Position numbers and translations under genes: made by a program. A stretch of DNA of 12,144 nt, taken from assembly GCA_016721465.1 (NCBI GenBank), contig JADKIA010000024.1:1-12144 (forward strand). The letters run 5' to 3'. Positions 1 through 8,287 of the stretch are shown in pieces (within the stretch, counting starts at the first letter, position 1; each line of letters begins with the position of its first letter). Source of the DNA: Ideonella sp. (GTDB lineage Bacteria > Pseudomonadota > Gammaproteobacteria > Burkholderiales > Burkholderiaceae_C). The notes beneath the pieces were generated by a model. The model saw only the letters and a list, made by a program, of their open reading frames with translations. It had not been told where the DNA came from and did not search any database.

Positions 1-958
1 GGCAGCTACCTGCTGCGGCGCCTGCTGATCGCCCTGCCCAGCCTGCTGGGCATCAGCGTGGTGCTGTTCACCGTGCTGGCGCTGGCGCCCGGCGATCCGT
101 TCGCCGAGCTGGCGCTCAACCCCAACGTGCCGGCCGAGGTGAAGGCAGCCTTGCGCGCCAAGTTCGGCCTGGACGACCCGGTGTGGCAGCGCTACTTCCA
201 CTGGCTGCTGGCCATGCTGCACGGCGACTGGGGCTTCTCCTTCATCAGCCGGGTCGATGTGGACACGCTGATCCTGCAGCGCGTGCCCACCACGCTGGCG
301 GTCATCGGCGCGTCGCAGTTGCTGGCGCTGTGCATCGCGCTGCCGGTGGGCATCTACTCGGCCGTCGCGCTTATTCGCTGTTCGACCGCATCGCCAGCTC
401 GCTGGCCTTCGTCGGCTTCTCGCTGTCCACCTTCTTCACCGGCATCCTGCTGATCTTGGATCTTCTCGATCAAGCTCGACTGGCTGCCCTTTGTCTACCG
501 TGCCGACCTCACGTCGACGGGTCTGACCTGGTGGGCCGAGCGGGTCAAGCAATCGATCATGCCGGTGATGGTGCCGGGCCTGTTCCAGGGCGCGAGCCGG
601 ACGCGCTATGTGCGCTCGTCCATGCTCGACGTGGTGCGGCTCGATCACGTCACCACCGCACGAGCAAGGGCCTGACCGAGCGCGTGGTGATCATGAAGCA
701 CATCGTGCGCAACGCGCTGATCCCTGTGGTCACCCTGGTGGCTGATGAAACCATGCCGCAGGTCTTCGGCGGCGCCATCGTCATCGAGCAGATCTTCCGC
801 GTGCCCGGCATCGGCTCGCTGCTGATCGATGCCATCCTGCGCAACGACACGCCGGTGATCATGGCGGTCACCTTCGTGTTCTCCTGCCCCGTCATCCTGT
901 TCAACCCTGATTGCCGACCTGCCTTGGCTGGCTCGATCCCCGCATCTCCTTCCGCTGA
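1..958 (+). CDS. dppB: DppB-like peptide ABC transporter permease, 5'-partial, frameshifted
   Basis: Inner-membrane permease of a dipeptide/oligopeptide/nickel ABC importer, which would pair with the next permease to form the channel. The window opens inside the first membrane segment (YLLRRLLIALPSLLGISVV), so only a few N-terminal residues are missing. The APGDPF and GLDDPVWQRYFHW stretches are typical of the DppB family. The protein is recovered only by joining frames: frame 1 to about 367, frame 3 to about 458 (LFDRIASSLAFVGFSLSTFF), frame 1 to about 664 (FSIKLDWLPFVYRADL), then frame 3 through the EAA-type loop (KGLTERVVIMKHIVRNALIPV) to about 905. One or two further slips reach the WLDPRISF ending and TGA at 956-958. 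Reconstructed length is about 318 residues, close to family size. The family call is firm. The substrate cannot be told from a permease. Confidence 0.85.
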
Positions 959-962
959 AGGC

Positions 963-1844
963 GTCAGCGCCACCCGCCACGTCTCGCCTCGGCCGAGGGC
1001 CCGGCGGCGCTTCAAGCGCCACAAGATGGCCGTGCTGAGCATGGTGGTGCTGCTGCTGATGGTGATCGCGGTGGTGGCCGGCCCGCTGGTGTGGCGGGTG
1101 GCCATCAACGACATCGATTTCAAGGCCGCCGGGCACGCCCCTTCGCTGGCACACCCGATGGGCACCGACGACCTGGGCCAGGACCTGCTGGCGCGCATGA
1201 TCTACGGCGGCCGTATCTCGCTGGCCGTGGGGCTGGCGGGCGGCCACGGCTATCGTGGTGGGCGTCACCATCGGTGCGATCTCCGGGCATGTCGGGGCAC
1301 GGTCGATGCTGCGCTGATGTGGTTGACCGACCTGTTCCTCGCTGCCGCAATTGCCGCTGCTGTTGCTGATCTACCTGTTCGCGGAACCTCTGAAGGCCGC
1401 CTTCGGGCCAGAGGTGGGCGTATTCATCCTGATCGTGCTGGTGATCGGTGGCTTTCGCTGGATGCGCGTCGAGCGGCTGGTGCGGGCACAGTTCCTCAGC
1501 CTGCGCGAGAAGGAATTCGTCGAGGCCGCGCGCGCGCTGGGCGCTACCACCACGCGCCAGGTGTGGCGCCACATCCCGCCCAATGCGCTGGGGCCGGTGA
1601 TCGTGGCGGGCACGATCGACGTGGCCGCGGCCATCATCGCCGAGTCACACCCCGTCGTTCCTGGGCTGGGGCTTCCCGCCCGACATCCCCACCTGGGGAC
1701 GCATCCCTGTTCGACAGCAAGGACCATGGACATCGCCTCGCACTGGGCCGTGTTCCGGGCCTGGCCATCTTTCTGGCGGTGCTGACCATCAACTTCATCG
1801 GCGACGGACTGCGTGACGCGCTCGATCCCAGGAAGGTGATGTGA
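963..1844 (+). CDS. dppC: DppC-like peptide ABC transporter permease, frameshifted
   Basis: Second permease of the same importer. It begins just after the dppB stop. The coding frame is open from about 963, but no ATG, GTG or TTG occurs in it until ATG 1026. The basic stretch ahead of that ATG (RRRFKRHK) belongs to the usual DppC N-terminus, so the true start codon is probably damaged. Segment order: membrane helix 1 (MAVLSMVVLLLMVIAVVAG), the periplasmic HPMGTDDLGQDLLARMIYGG motif diagnostic of the family, further helices including LPQLPLLLLIYLF at about 1342, the cytoplasmic EAA loop (EFVEAARALGATTTRQVWRHI) that contacts the ATPases, and the closing GDGLRDALDPRKVM. Frame changes lie near 1239, 1295, 1341, 1650, 1700 and 1750. 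The stop TGA 1842-1844 overlaps the next start (TGATG), implying translational coupling. Confidence 0.85.
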   Translation, partial: VSATRHVSPRPRARRRFKRHKMAVLSMVVLLLMVIAVVAGPLVWRVAINDIDFKAAGHAPSLAHPMGTDDLGQDLLARMIYGGRISLAVGLAGGHGYRGGRHHRCDLRACRGTVDAALMWLTDLFLAAAIAAAVADLPVRGTSEGRLRARGGRIHPDRAGDRWLSLDARRAAGAGTVPQPAREGIRRGRARAGRYHHAPGVAPHPAQCAGAGDRGGHDRRGRGHHRRVTPRRSWAGASRPTSPPGDASLFDSKDHGHRLALGRVPGLAIFLAVLTINFIGDGLRDALDPRKVM

Positions 1845-2811
1845 TGGCGCTGCTGGAGATTCAGGGCCTGAAGACGCATTTCAAGACCGACGACGGCTGG
1901 TTGCGGGCCGGTCGCGACGTGGACCTGTCGGTGGACGCCGGCGCGGTGTGCGCGGGTGGTCGTGGGAGTCGGGTTGCGGCAAGTCCGTCACGGCGATGAG
2001 CGGGGATGCGGCCGATCCCGATGCCTCCGGGCAAGTTTGCGGGCAGCAAGATCTTGTGGCGCGGGCAGGACCTGATCACCGCCAGCGATGAAGCCATGCG
2101 CCAGCTGCGCATGAAGGAGATCGCCATGGTGTTCCAGGAGCCGATGACCTCGCTGAACCCGGTCTACACCATCGGCGACCAGATCGGCGAGGCGCTGCGC
2201 GCGCATCGAAGGCCTGCGAGCAAAAGGACGCCACCGACCGCGGCGATCGAGATGCTGCAGCGGGTGAAGTCCCCACGGCCGAGCGGCGCGTCCACGACTA
2301 TCCGCACCAGTTGTCCGGCGGCATGCGGCAGCGCGTGATGATCGCCATGGCGATCGCCTGCGAACCTTCGCTGCTGATCGCCGACGAGCCGACCACCGCG
2401 CTCGACGTCACCATCCAGGCGCAGATCCTCGACCTGATGGCCGAGCCAGGCCGAGTTCGGCATGGCGATCGTGCTGATCACCCACGCCTCGGCGTGGTGG
2501 CCGAGGTGGCCGAGCGCGTGGTGGTGATGTACGGCGGCAAGGTCGTGGAACAGGCGACGGTCGAAGACCTCTTCGCGCCCGCGCCACCCCTACACGCAGG
2601 GGCTGCTGCGCTCGATCCCGCGCATCGTACCGCGGCGACAAGGCGCGGCTGGAAACCATCGCTGGCACGGCTGCCGGGCCCGAGCTCGCCCGGAGGCTGT
2701 CGTTCGCGGCGCGCTGCACACCGCCACGCCGGCCTGCAGGGCGGCCGCCGCCGCTGCGCGACGGTGGCCGCCCGCGCGGCCCGCATCCTGGACGAGGAGC
2801 TGGCGGCATGA
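1844..2811 (+). CDS. dppD: DppD-like peptide ABC transporter ATP-binding protein, frameshifted
   Basis: Cytoplasmic ATPase of the importer. The start ATG 1844-1846 overlaps the dppC stop. The N-terminus (MALLEIQGLKTHFKTDDGWL) is canonical. Walker A (ESGCGKS) is at 1966-1986, the Q-loop region (IAMVFQEPMTSLNP) near 2122-2160, the signature (LSGGMRQRV) from 2311, and Walker B (LLIADEP) at 2371-2391 with the catalytic Glu at 2386. The switch His is at 2483-2485, and the HPYTQGLLRSIP motif of the oligopeptide-transporter C-terminal domain starts at 2585. These sit in different frames, with slips near 1955, 2003, 2210-2245, 2268, 2437, 2486, 2575 and several after 2620. The residues around 2210-2250 and 2620-2800 are therefore uncertain. 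Reconstructed length is about 322 residues, normal for the family. The TGA 2809-2811 overlaps the next ATG (ATGA). All catalytic motifs survive. Confidence 0.85.
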
Positions 2812-3787
2812 GCGCCACGCTGAGGTCGGAAGGCCGTGGTCGGGCACTTCCCGACGGGCGGCATCCTGGGGCCGGCGGTTCGGCAAGGTGCACGCCGTCG
2901 ACGGCGTGAGCTTCGACAGGCGCGGCGAAACCCTGGGCGTGGTCGGCGAGATCCGGCTGCGGCAAGACCACCACCGGCCGCTGCGATGCTGCGGCTGATC
3001 GCCCCACCGCCGGCAAGGTCTGGTTCGAGGGCCAGGACGTCACGGCGACGGCGGCACGAGGCTGCGCGGCATGCGGCCGGCACATGCAGATCATCTTCCA
3101 GGACCCGTACGCGTCGCTGAACCCACGCATGACGGTGGGTGCGATCGTCGGCCGACCCGCTCACCATCCCCGAGCTCGACGCCCGGCGAGCCGCGCGACC
3201 GCATCGCCGACCTGCTGAGACGGTGGGCCTGCCCGCCGGCCGATGCAGCGCTATCCGCACGAGTTCTCCGGCGGGCAGCGCCAGCGCATCGGCATCGCCC
3301 GCGCGCTCGCGCTGCGGCCCAAGCTCATCGTCTGCGACGAGCCGGTCTCGGCCCTCGACGTCTCGATCCAGGCGCAGGTCATCAACCTGCTGGAGGACCT
3401 GCAGGATCAGTTCAACCTCACCTACCTCTTCATCGCGCACGACCTCGCGGTGGTCGAGCACATCAGCGGACCGGGTGGCGGTGATGTACCTCGGCCGGAT
3501 CGTCGAGATCGCGGCGGCCAACGCGCTGCACACCGAGCCGCGCCACCCCTACACCCAGGCGCTGCTGTCGGCCGTGCCCATCCCCGACCCCAAGGTCAAG
3601 CGCAAGCGCATCATGCCGCAGGGCGACGTGCCCAGCCCCATCCGCCCGCCGCCGGGCTGCCACTTCCACACCCGCCGCCTGATCGCGCAAAAGGGCCTGT
3701 GCGACACGCAGGCGCCGGTGCTCACGCGTGGGCGAAGGGCACGAGGTGGCCTGCCACCTGCGGGCCTGGCCCAGGCGGCTGGCGCGA
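2808..3787 (+). CDS. dppF: DppF-like peptide ABC transporter ATP-binding protein, frameshifted, stop codon apparently lost
   Basis: Second ATPase of the importer, starting at ATG 2808 (MSATL) overlapping the dppD stop. Joining frames gives HFPTGGILGP, a broken Walker A (GE-SGCGKT, one extra base near 2950), the Q-loop segment (MQIIFQDPYASLNPRMTVG) from 3084, the signature (FSGGQRQRIGIARAL) near 3264, and Walker B (LIVCDEPVSALD) with Glu at 3339. The switch His is at 3438 and the C-terminal HPYTQALLSAVPIPDPK oligopeptide-transporter domain follows. The stretch 3243-3470 is the longest clean one. About ten slips are needed overall, mostly in 2820-3245. The family's usual ending (CHLRAWPRRLA) is reached at 3784, where the next codon is CGA (3785-3787). 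One transition would make it TGA; as it stands the frame runs on to 3970, across the convergent gene. The end given here is that inferred stop position. Confidence 0.82.
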
Positions 3788-3810
3788 ACTGGGCGCGGTG
3801 GCGGGCCTGG

Positions 3811-4264
3811 TCAGGCCTCCGGGCTGGCCGGCGGGTCCGCCTGGATGTGGTGCCGGGCCTGGTGGCGCTGGTCAGTGCACCGAGCAGCAGCATCGCCGCG
3901 GCAGGTGCCCGCCAGGGCCGGGCTGGTCAGCAGGCTGCGCAGGCTTTCCAGGGTTTCGGCATCCACCTGAAGGGCCATGTCGGCCAGCGCCGTGACATCG
4001 GGCGCACGGATGTTCAGGTGTCTTCCAGCCGCACCTGCAAGTTGGCCCAGCCGCTGCGCAGGCGGATGGCCGTGAACACCACCGCTGACCGCAGCCAGGC
4101 ACAGCAGGCTCAGCGGCCGCATCAGGACCTCGATCAGGCGGTTGCGTTCTGCGGGCGCGGCGTGCTGGTACAACACGCCGAGCAGGTGGGCCACTCGGTG
4201 GGCACGCACCTGCGGCTGATCTCCAGGGCGTGGCATCTGGCCCCTTGGCCTCGGCATCGGTCAT
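3811..4264 (-). CDS. Unrecognised small two-helix membrane protein, frameshifted
   Basis: I do not recognise this family. The start ATG (4264-4262) is supported by a strong ribosome site, AGGAG with a 7-base spacer. The start frame gives MTDAEAKGPDATP, and a slip near 4222 leads into DQPQVRAHRVAHLLGVLYQH and IEVLMRPLSLLCLAAVSGG, the first predicted membrane helix. Another frame gives VFTAIRLRSGWANLQVRLEDT (about 4085-4022). The main frame resumes with LNIRAPDVTALADMALQVDAET and ESLRSLLTSPALAG. A second hydrophobic stretch (AAMLLLGALTSAT, near 3900-3855) then leads to the TGA at 3811. Reconstructed length is about 150 residues: a basic N-terminus, two helices, and a hydrophilic 45-residue section between them that looks helical. 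It is convergent with the importer and divergent from the deacylase, so it is a separate transcription unit. Protein-like periodicity, the ribosome site and sensible joins support a real gene. Function is unknown. Confidence 0.6.
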
Positions 4265-4271
4265 CGCGGGA

Positions 4272-4276
4272 CTCCT
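4272..4276 (-). promoter_or_regulatory. Ribosome binding site of the small membrane protein gene
   Basis: Read on the minus strand this is AGGAG, 7 bases upstream of the ATG at 4264-4262. It decides the start of the frameshifted gene, because the longest uninterrupted frame would otherwise point to a different ATG at 4257 with no such site at the right distance. Confidence 0.6.
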
Positions 4277-4454
4277 GTTTCGGCTGCGAAGCGCGCAGTC
4301 TGCACCCCTTTCGTGTCAGGCGTGTTGCTGGGCGTGTCTGGACGTTTGGTCACGCGGTCGGATTCGCGCCACACCCCGTGGGCTGTAGCGGATGGCCCGA
4401 TCGGCCGCCGCTGTGCGATGCTTGAGCGGCAAGCCACCACCGAATGAAGCCCGC

Positions 4455-5990
4455 ATGAGCACCGCACACCCAACCGCCGACCTGGCCACGCCTGCCAGCC
4501 CTTCGACCTGTTGATCGCTGGCGGCACCGTGATGACGGCACCAAAGCCCCACGATTCGACGCCGACGTGGGCATCACCGCCGGGCGCATCGTCGCCATCG
4601 GCGACCTGGCGGGCCATGCCGCCCTTGCAGACGCTCGACGCCAGCGGTCGCATCGTGGCGCCGGGCTTCATCGACAGCCACACCCACGATGACCACGCCT
4701 TGCTCGCGCAGCCGGCCATGGCGTTCAAGGTGTCGCAGGGTGTCACCACCGTGGTCACCGGCAACTGCGGCATCAGCATGGCACCGCTGCGCCCGGGCGG
4801 GCCGCTGCCGGCGCCACTGAATCTGCTGGACGTGGCCGCCCATGCGCCGTTCGAGACCTTTGCCGCCTTCCTGCAGGCGCTGCGCGATGCGCCGGCTGCG
4901 GTGAACGTGGTGCCCATGGTGGGCCACACCACGCTGCGCGTGACGGCCATGGCCGACCTGCAGCGCAGCGCCACGGCCGACGAGATCGCCGTCATGCGCT
5001 CGCTGCTGCAGGAGGCGCTGGACGCCGGCGCGGTGGGCCTGTCCACCGGCACCTTCTACCCGCCCGCGGCGGCGGCCAGCACCGAGGAGATCATCGGGCT
5101 GGGCCGTGCGCTCACCGGCAGTGGCGCGCTCTATGCCACGCACCTGCGCGACGAGGCCGATGAGGTGATGTCGGCCATGGACGAAGCCTTCCGCATCGGC
5201 CGCGAGCTGGACGTGCCGGTGGTGCTCTCGCACCACAAGGTGCAGCAGCCGCGCAACTTCGGCCTGTCCGAGACGACGCTGGCCCATGTGCGCCGGACCA
5301 TGCAGTGTCAGTGCGTGTCCTTGGATTGTTATCCCTACACCGCCGGCTCGACGATGATCCGCACCGACCGCGGCCTGATCGACGGCCGGGTGCTGATTGC
5401 CTCCAGCGTGCCGCACCCCCGAATGCGCCGGCCGCGACCTGGCCGAGATCGCCGCCGAATGGGGCCTGCCGCGCGACGAGGCCGCGCGCGGCCTGCAGCC
5501 CGGCAGCGCGATCTACTTCATGATGGACGAGGGCTAGGTGCAACGCATCCTGGCCTTCGACGAGACCATAATCGGCTCGGACGGCATCCCCGTGGGCGAG
5601 ATGCCGCATCCGCGGCTGTGGGGCACTTTCCCGCGCGTGCTGGGGCACTACAGCCGCGAGCTGGGCCTGTTTCCGCTGGAGACGGCGGTGTGGAAGATGA
5701 CCGGCCTGACCGCGCGCAACTTCGGCCTGCACGAGCGCGGTGTTCTGGCCGTCGGTCGCCCGGCCGACGTGGTCGTGTTCGACCCCGACCGAGTGATCGA
5801 CACCGCCACCTACGAGGCCCCGCAGCGCGCGGCCAGCGGCATCGACGCCGTGATCGTCAATGGCGCCATCACCTGGCGCCAGGGTGTGCACAGCGGGGCG
5901 CGCGCAGGGCAGGTCATCGTGCGCGATGCAACGGGTGCCGGCAGCGGCGCCCCGACCAAGTCGGCCGAGGCGACACCCTCAGGGGTGTAA
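4455..5990 (+). CDS. D-aminoacylase (N-acyl-D-amino-acid deacylase), frameshifted with in-frame TAG
   Basis: Zinc amidohydrolase that removes the acyl group from N-acyl-D-amino acids, acting in the cytoplasm. From ATG 4455 (MSTAHPTADLATPASP) a slip near 4495 leads to FDLLIAGGTV. Two compensating slips bracket 4555-4625 (FDADVGITAGRIVAIGDLAGH). The gene is then clean from 4630 to 5415. Expected metal and catalytic residues are present: HTH (codons 4679 and 4685), Cys in GNCGIS (4766), His in THLRDEAD (5141), His in SHHK (5231) and Asp in IGSDGIP (5580). These fall near residues 75, 77, 104, 229, 259 and 376, a constant offset from the known Alcaligenes enzyme ligands 67, 69, 96, 220, 250 and 366. 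A slip near 5418 precedes a TAG at 5535-5537 inside the conserved FMMDE..VQRILAFDE segment. Corrected length is about 510 residues. N-acyl-D-Glu or N-acyl-D-Asp specificity cannot be excluded. Confidence 0.88.
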
Positions 5991-6026
5991 GTCCCGAGCA
6001 CTGGCCCGGCGCAGGCAGACCACAAT

Positions 6027-6047
6027 GCGGGCAGGGCCTTCGCCCGC
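6027..6047 (+). other. GC-rich inverted repeat between the deacylase and binding-protein genes
   Basis: GCGGGC (6027-6032) and GCCCGC (6042-6047) form a perfect 6-bp stem with a 9-base loop in the 110-base gap. No T-run follows, so it is not an intrinsic terminator. It could stabilise or separate the two messages, or be chance in GC-rich DNA. Confidence 0.25.
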
Positions 6048-6089
6048 GCGGCCCGCCGCGCGTCGAAGGCGTGCCCATCGATCCCGTGC

Positions 6090-6093
6090 AAGG
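6090..6093 (+). promoter_or_regulatory. Ribosome binding site of the substrate-binding protein gene
   Basis: AAGG lies 7 bases before ATG 6101. It favours this start over the in-frame GTG at 6071, and the signal peptide also begins correctly at ATG 6101. Confidence 0.45.
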
Positions 6094-6100
6094 CAGACCC

Positions 6101-7695
6101 ATGACGCTTCACCGCAGAACCCTGGCCCGCGCGGCCCTGCTCGCCCTGGTGGCTGGCGCCACCTTCGCGTCCAGCACCGCTTTCGCGCAGAACAACGTGC
6201 TGCGCATCGTGCCGCACTCCAACCTGGCCATCCTCGACCCGATCTGGACCACCGCCTACATGAGCCGCAACCACGGCTACATGGTCTACGACACGCTTTT
6301 CGGCACCGACGAGAAAAGCCAGATCAAGCCGCAGATGGTGGAGAGCTGGACCGAGAGCGCCGACCACCGCCTCTGGACCTTCAAGCTGCGCAAGGGTCTC
6401 GAATTCCACGACGGCAAGCCCGTCACCAGCGAGGACGTGGTCGCGTCCTTGGCGCGTTGGGGCAAGCGCGACGCGATGGGCTCGGCGCTGATGCAGTTCG
6501 TGCAGCGCATGGACACGCCGGCACCCGACACCTTCCGCATCTTCCTGGGCGAGGCCTGCGGCTTTGTGCTCGAAGCGCTGGGCAAGCCCTCGTCCAACGT
6601 ACCCTTCATCATGCCCAGGCGCGTGGCCGAGACCGACGCCTTCAAGCAGATCGAGGATTTCACCGGATCCGGGCCCTACATCTTCAAGAAGGACGAGTTC
6701 AAGCCCGGCGACAAGGCCGTGTACCTGAAGAACCCGAAGTACCTGCCGCGCAGCGAGCCGCCCTCGGGCACGGCGGGCGGCAAGCGCGTCTACGTTGACC
6801 GCGTGGAATGGAACCTGGCGCTGCGCGATGCGCAGGCGCAGGTGAACGCACTGCAGAAGGGCGAGGTCGACATCGTCGAGCAACCTCCTTCGACCACTAC
6901 GAGACCGTGAAGGCCGACCCCAAGCTGCAGATTCCCAAGGTGGCCAACCTGGGCCTGCAGTACATGGCGCGCTTCAACCACCTGCACAAGCCCTTCGACA
7001 ACGTGAAGGTGCGCCAGGCCGCGCTGGCCGCCTTCGCGCAGGAGCCCTTCCTGCGCGCCCAGGTGGGCGTGAAGGCGCTTTACCGCACCTGCCCCTCGAT
7101 GTTCATGTGCGGCACGCCCTACGGCAGCGCCACCGGCAGCGACATCCAGAGCAAGAGCAACATGAAGAAGGCACAGGAGCTGCTCAAGGCCTCGGGCTAC
7201 GATGGCACGCCGGTGGTGCTGATGAAGCCCACCGACCTGGCCGCGATCCAGAAGCTGCCCGACGTGGCTGCTCAGTTGATGCGCCAGGCCGGCTTCAAGG
7301 TGGATCTGCAGGCCATGGATTGGCAGACCCTGGTGGGCCGCCGTGCCAAGAAGGACGCACCGGACAAGGGCGGCTGGAACATGCTGATCACCGGCTGGCA
7401 GGCGCACGACGTGTGGAACCCCATCGCCAACCCGACCATGGACACGCGCGGCGAGAAATCCGGCTGGTTCGGCTGGGCCAGGACGAGCAGCTGATGGCCT
7501 TTGCGCGATCAGTTCATGCGTGCCACCGATGAGGCCAGCAAGAAGAAGCTCGCCGACGCGGTGCAGACCCGCGCCTTCGAGATCGGCACCCATGCGCCCT
7601 TGGGCGAGGTGGACGTGCCCATGGCCGCCGGCAAGAACGTGAGCGGGTTCTTCGTGAGCAACGGGCACCTGTACTGGAACCTGAAGAAGAACTGA
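6101..7695 (+). CDS. Periplasmic family-5 peptide-binding protein of the ABC importer, frameshifted
   Basis: Solute-binding protein of the DppA/OppA family (SBP_bac_5) that would capture ligand in the periplasm and deliver it to the importer upstream. Residues 1-29 form a Sec signal peptide: a basic start (MTLHRR), a hydrophobic core, and cleavage after AFA. There is no lipobox Cys, so the protein should be soluble. The N-terminal lobe carries the family stretch EFHDGKPVTSEDVVASLARW. The C-terminal lobe includes FNHLHKPFDNVKVRQAALAA and ends SGFFVSNGHLYWNLKKN. Three slips interrupt it: one base missing near 6882, one missing near 7483 and one extra near 7502. With these corrected it is 531 residues, the usual family size. 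It lies 110 bases after the deacylase on the same strand. A dipeptide, a D-peptide or another ligand are all possible. Confidence 0.88.
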
Positions 7696-7713
7696 GCCCG
7701 CACGCGCCTGCCG

Positions 7714-7727
7714 TTGATGTAAATCAG
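7714..7727 (+). promoter_or_regulatory. FNR/Anr-type binding site upstream of the CBS protein gene
   Basis: TTGATGTAAATCAG matches the FNR/Anr consensus TTGATNNNNATCAA at 9 of 10 defined bases. It lies in an intergenic gap, 97 bases before the CBS start codon. A weak -10-like GGCTAC at 7752-7757 would place the box roughly 43 bases upstream of transcription start, near the activator position of class II sites. No transcript start can be confirmed from sequence. Confidence 0.6.
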
Positions 7728-7811
7728 AACGGCCCGGGCGCTTGTCCGACAGGCTACGCCCGCAGTGGGTCCTGGTGTCGGTGCGAGCTGATTGCGCATC
7801 CGATGCTCCCC

Positions 7812-7817
7812 GAGGAG
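7812..7817 (+). promoter_or_regulatory. Ribosome binding site of the CBS protein gene
   Basis: GAGGAG lies 6 bases before ATG 7824. It fixes the start of a gene whose first 18 or so codons are cut off from the rest by a frameshift. Confidence 0.7.
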
Positions 7818-7823
7818 ACGGCG

Positions 7824-8253
7824 ATGCTGAACCTGTTGGTGCGTGAAGTGATGGACCAGGACAAGACCCACGTCCTGGCCCCGATGTGACGGTGAGCGCG
7901 GCGGCCAGCTTCATGGCCGCCGAGGGCATCGGCGCGGTGATGGTGGTCGACCAGGGGGAGCTCATCGGCATCTTCACCGAGCGCGACGCGCTGTACCGTG
8001 TCATCGCCAAGGGGATGGATCCGCATGCCACACCGCTGCGCGAGGTGATGACGCCCGAGCCCTTCACCATCGCGCCGCACAAGACCTATGGCCACGCGCT
8101 GGTGCTGATGCAGGAAAACGGCTTCCGCCACGTGCCGGTGATCGAGGACGGAAACCCATCGGCATCGTGTCGGCGCGCAATGCGATGGACCCGGAGCTGG
8201 AGGAGTTCGCCTCCGAGGCGCAGCGGCGCAAATTCCTGCGCGATCAGAGCTGA
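7824..8253 (+). CDS. Two-CBS-domain protein, frameshifted
   Basis: Small cytoplasmic protein made of a CBS-domain pair (Bateman module), a fold that usually binds adenosine nucleotides and senses energy state. From ATG 7824 it reads MLNLLVREVMDQDKTHVLAP. A missing C near 7880 moves it to VTVSAAASFMAAEGIGAVMV and GIFTERDALYRVI (first CBS). The second CBS runs from VMTPEPFTIAPHKTYGHALV to HVPVIEDG. A second missing base near 8153 restores KPIGIVSARNAMDPELEEF and the end KFLRDQS, TGA 8251-8253. Corrected length is 143 residues with no other domain, so it is a stand-alone CBS protein. It has its own strong ribosome site and an FNR-type box upstream, and is probably transcribed separately from the binding-protein gene. 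Partner and ligand are not evident. Confidence 0.85.
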
Positions 8254-8259
8254 GGGCCG

Positions 8260-8285
8260 GGCCGACGCGGCCGACAGCGGCCGAC
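8260..8285. repeat. Three direct copies of GGCCGAC
   Basis: GGCCGAC occurs at 8260-8266, 8269-8275 and 8279-8285, filling most of the 34-base gap between the convergent CBS and GGDEF-EAL genes. The gap has no clear hairpin with a T-run, so no intrinsic terminator is visible for either gene. Confidence 0.5.
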
Positions 8286-8287
8286 GG

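Noticed and set aside
183..1844. A single 553-residue plus-strand protein spanning both permease genes
   Set aside because: It is one frame that stays open by chance. Recognisable permease segments alternate with Arg/Gly/His-rich nonsense, and two permeases with an internal stop in the correct frame (956-958) explain it better.
1..4264. Programmed frameshifting as the explanation for the broken importer genes
   Set aside because: There are far too many sites, in both directions, without slippery heptamers or downstream structures, and they also occur in an unrelated minus-strand gene.
3139..4425. A 428-residue plus-strand protein following the DppF region
   Set aside because: Only the middle part (about 3470-3720) is DppF. 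The rest is out-of-frame sequence and the complement of the minus-strand gene.
4265..4454. Divergent promoter with defined -35/-10 elements, or an operator
   Set aside because: The 190-base gap must hold promoters for the genes on either side, but I found no convincing hexamer pair or palindrome. The two GGCGTGT copies near 4319-4340 are too short to mean much.
5991..6100. Intrinsic terminator after the deacylase
   Set aside because: The hairpin at 6027-6047 is followed by GC-rich sequence with no T-run.
5810..6883. A 357-residue minus-strand frame opposite the deacylase and binding protein
   Set aside because: The plus strand carries the recognised families. This frame has no start signal or domain.
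8254..8287. Bidirectional intrinsic terminator between the convergent genes
   Set aside because: No stem-loop with a T-run is present on either strand. Only short GGCCGAC repeats are seen.
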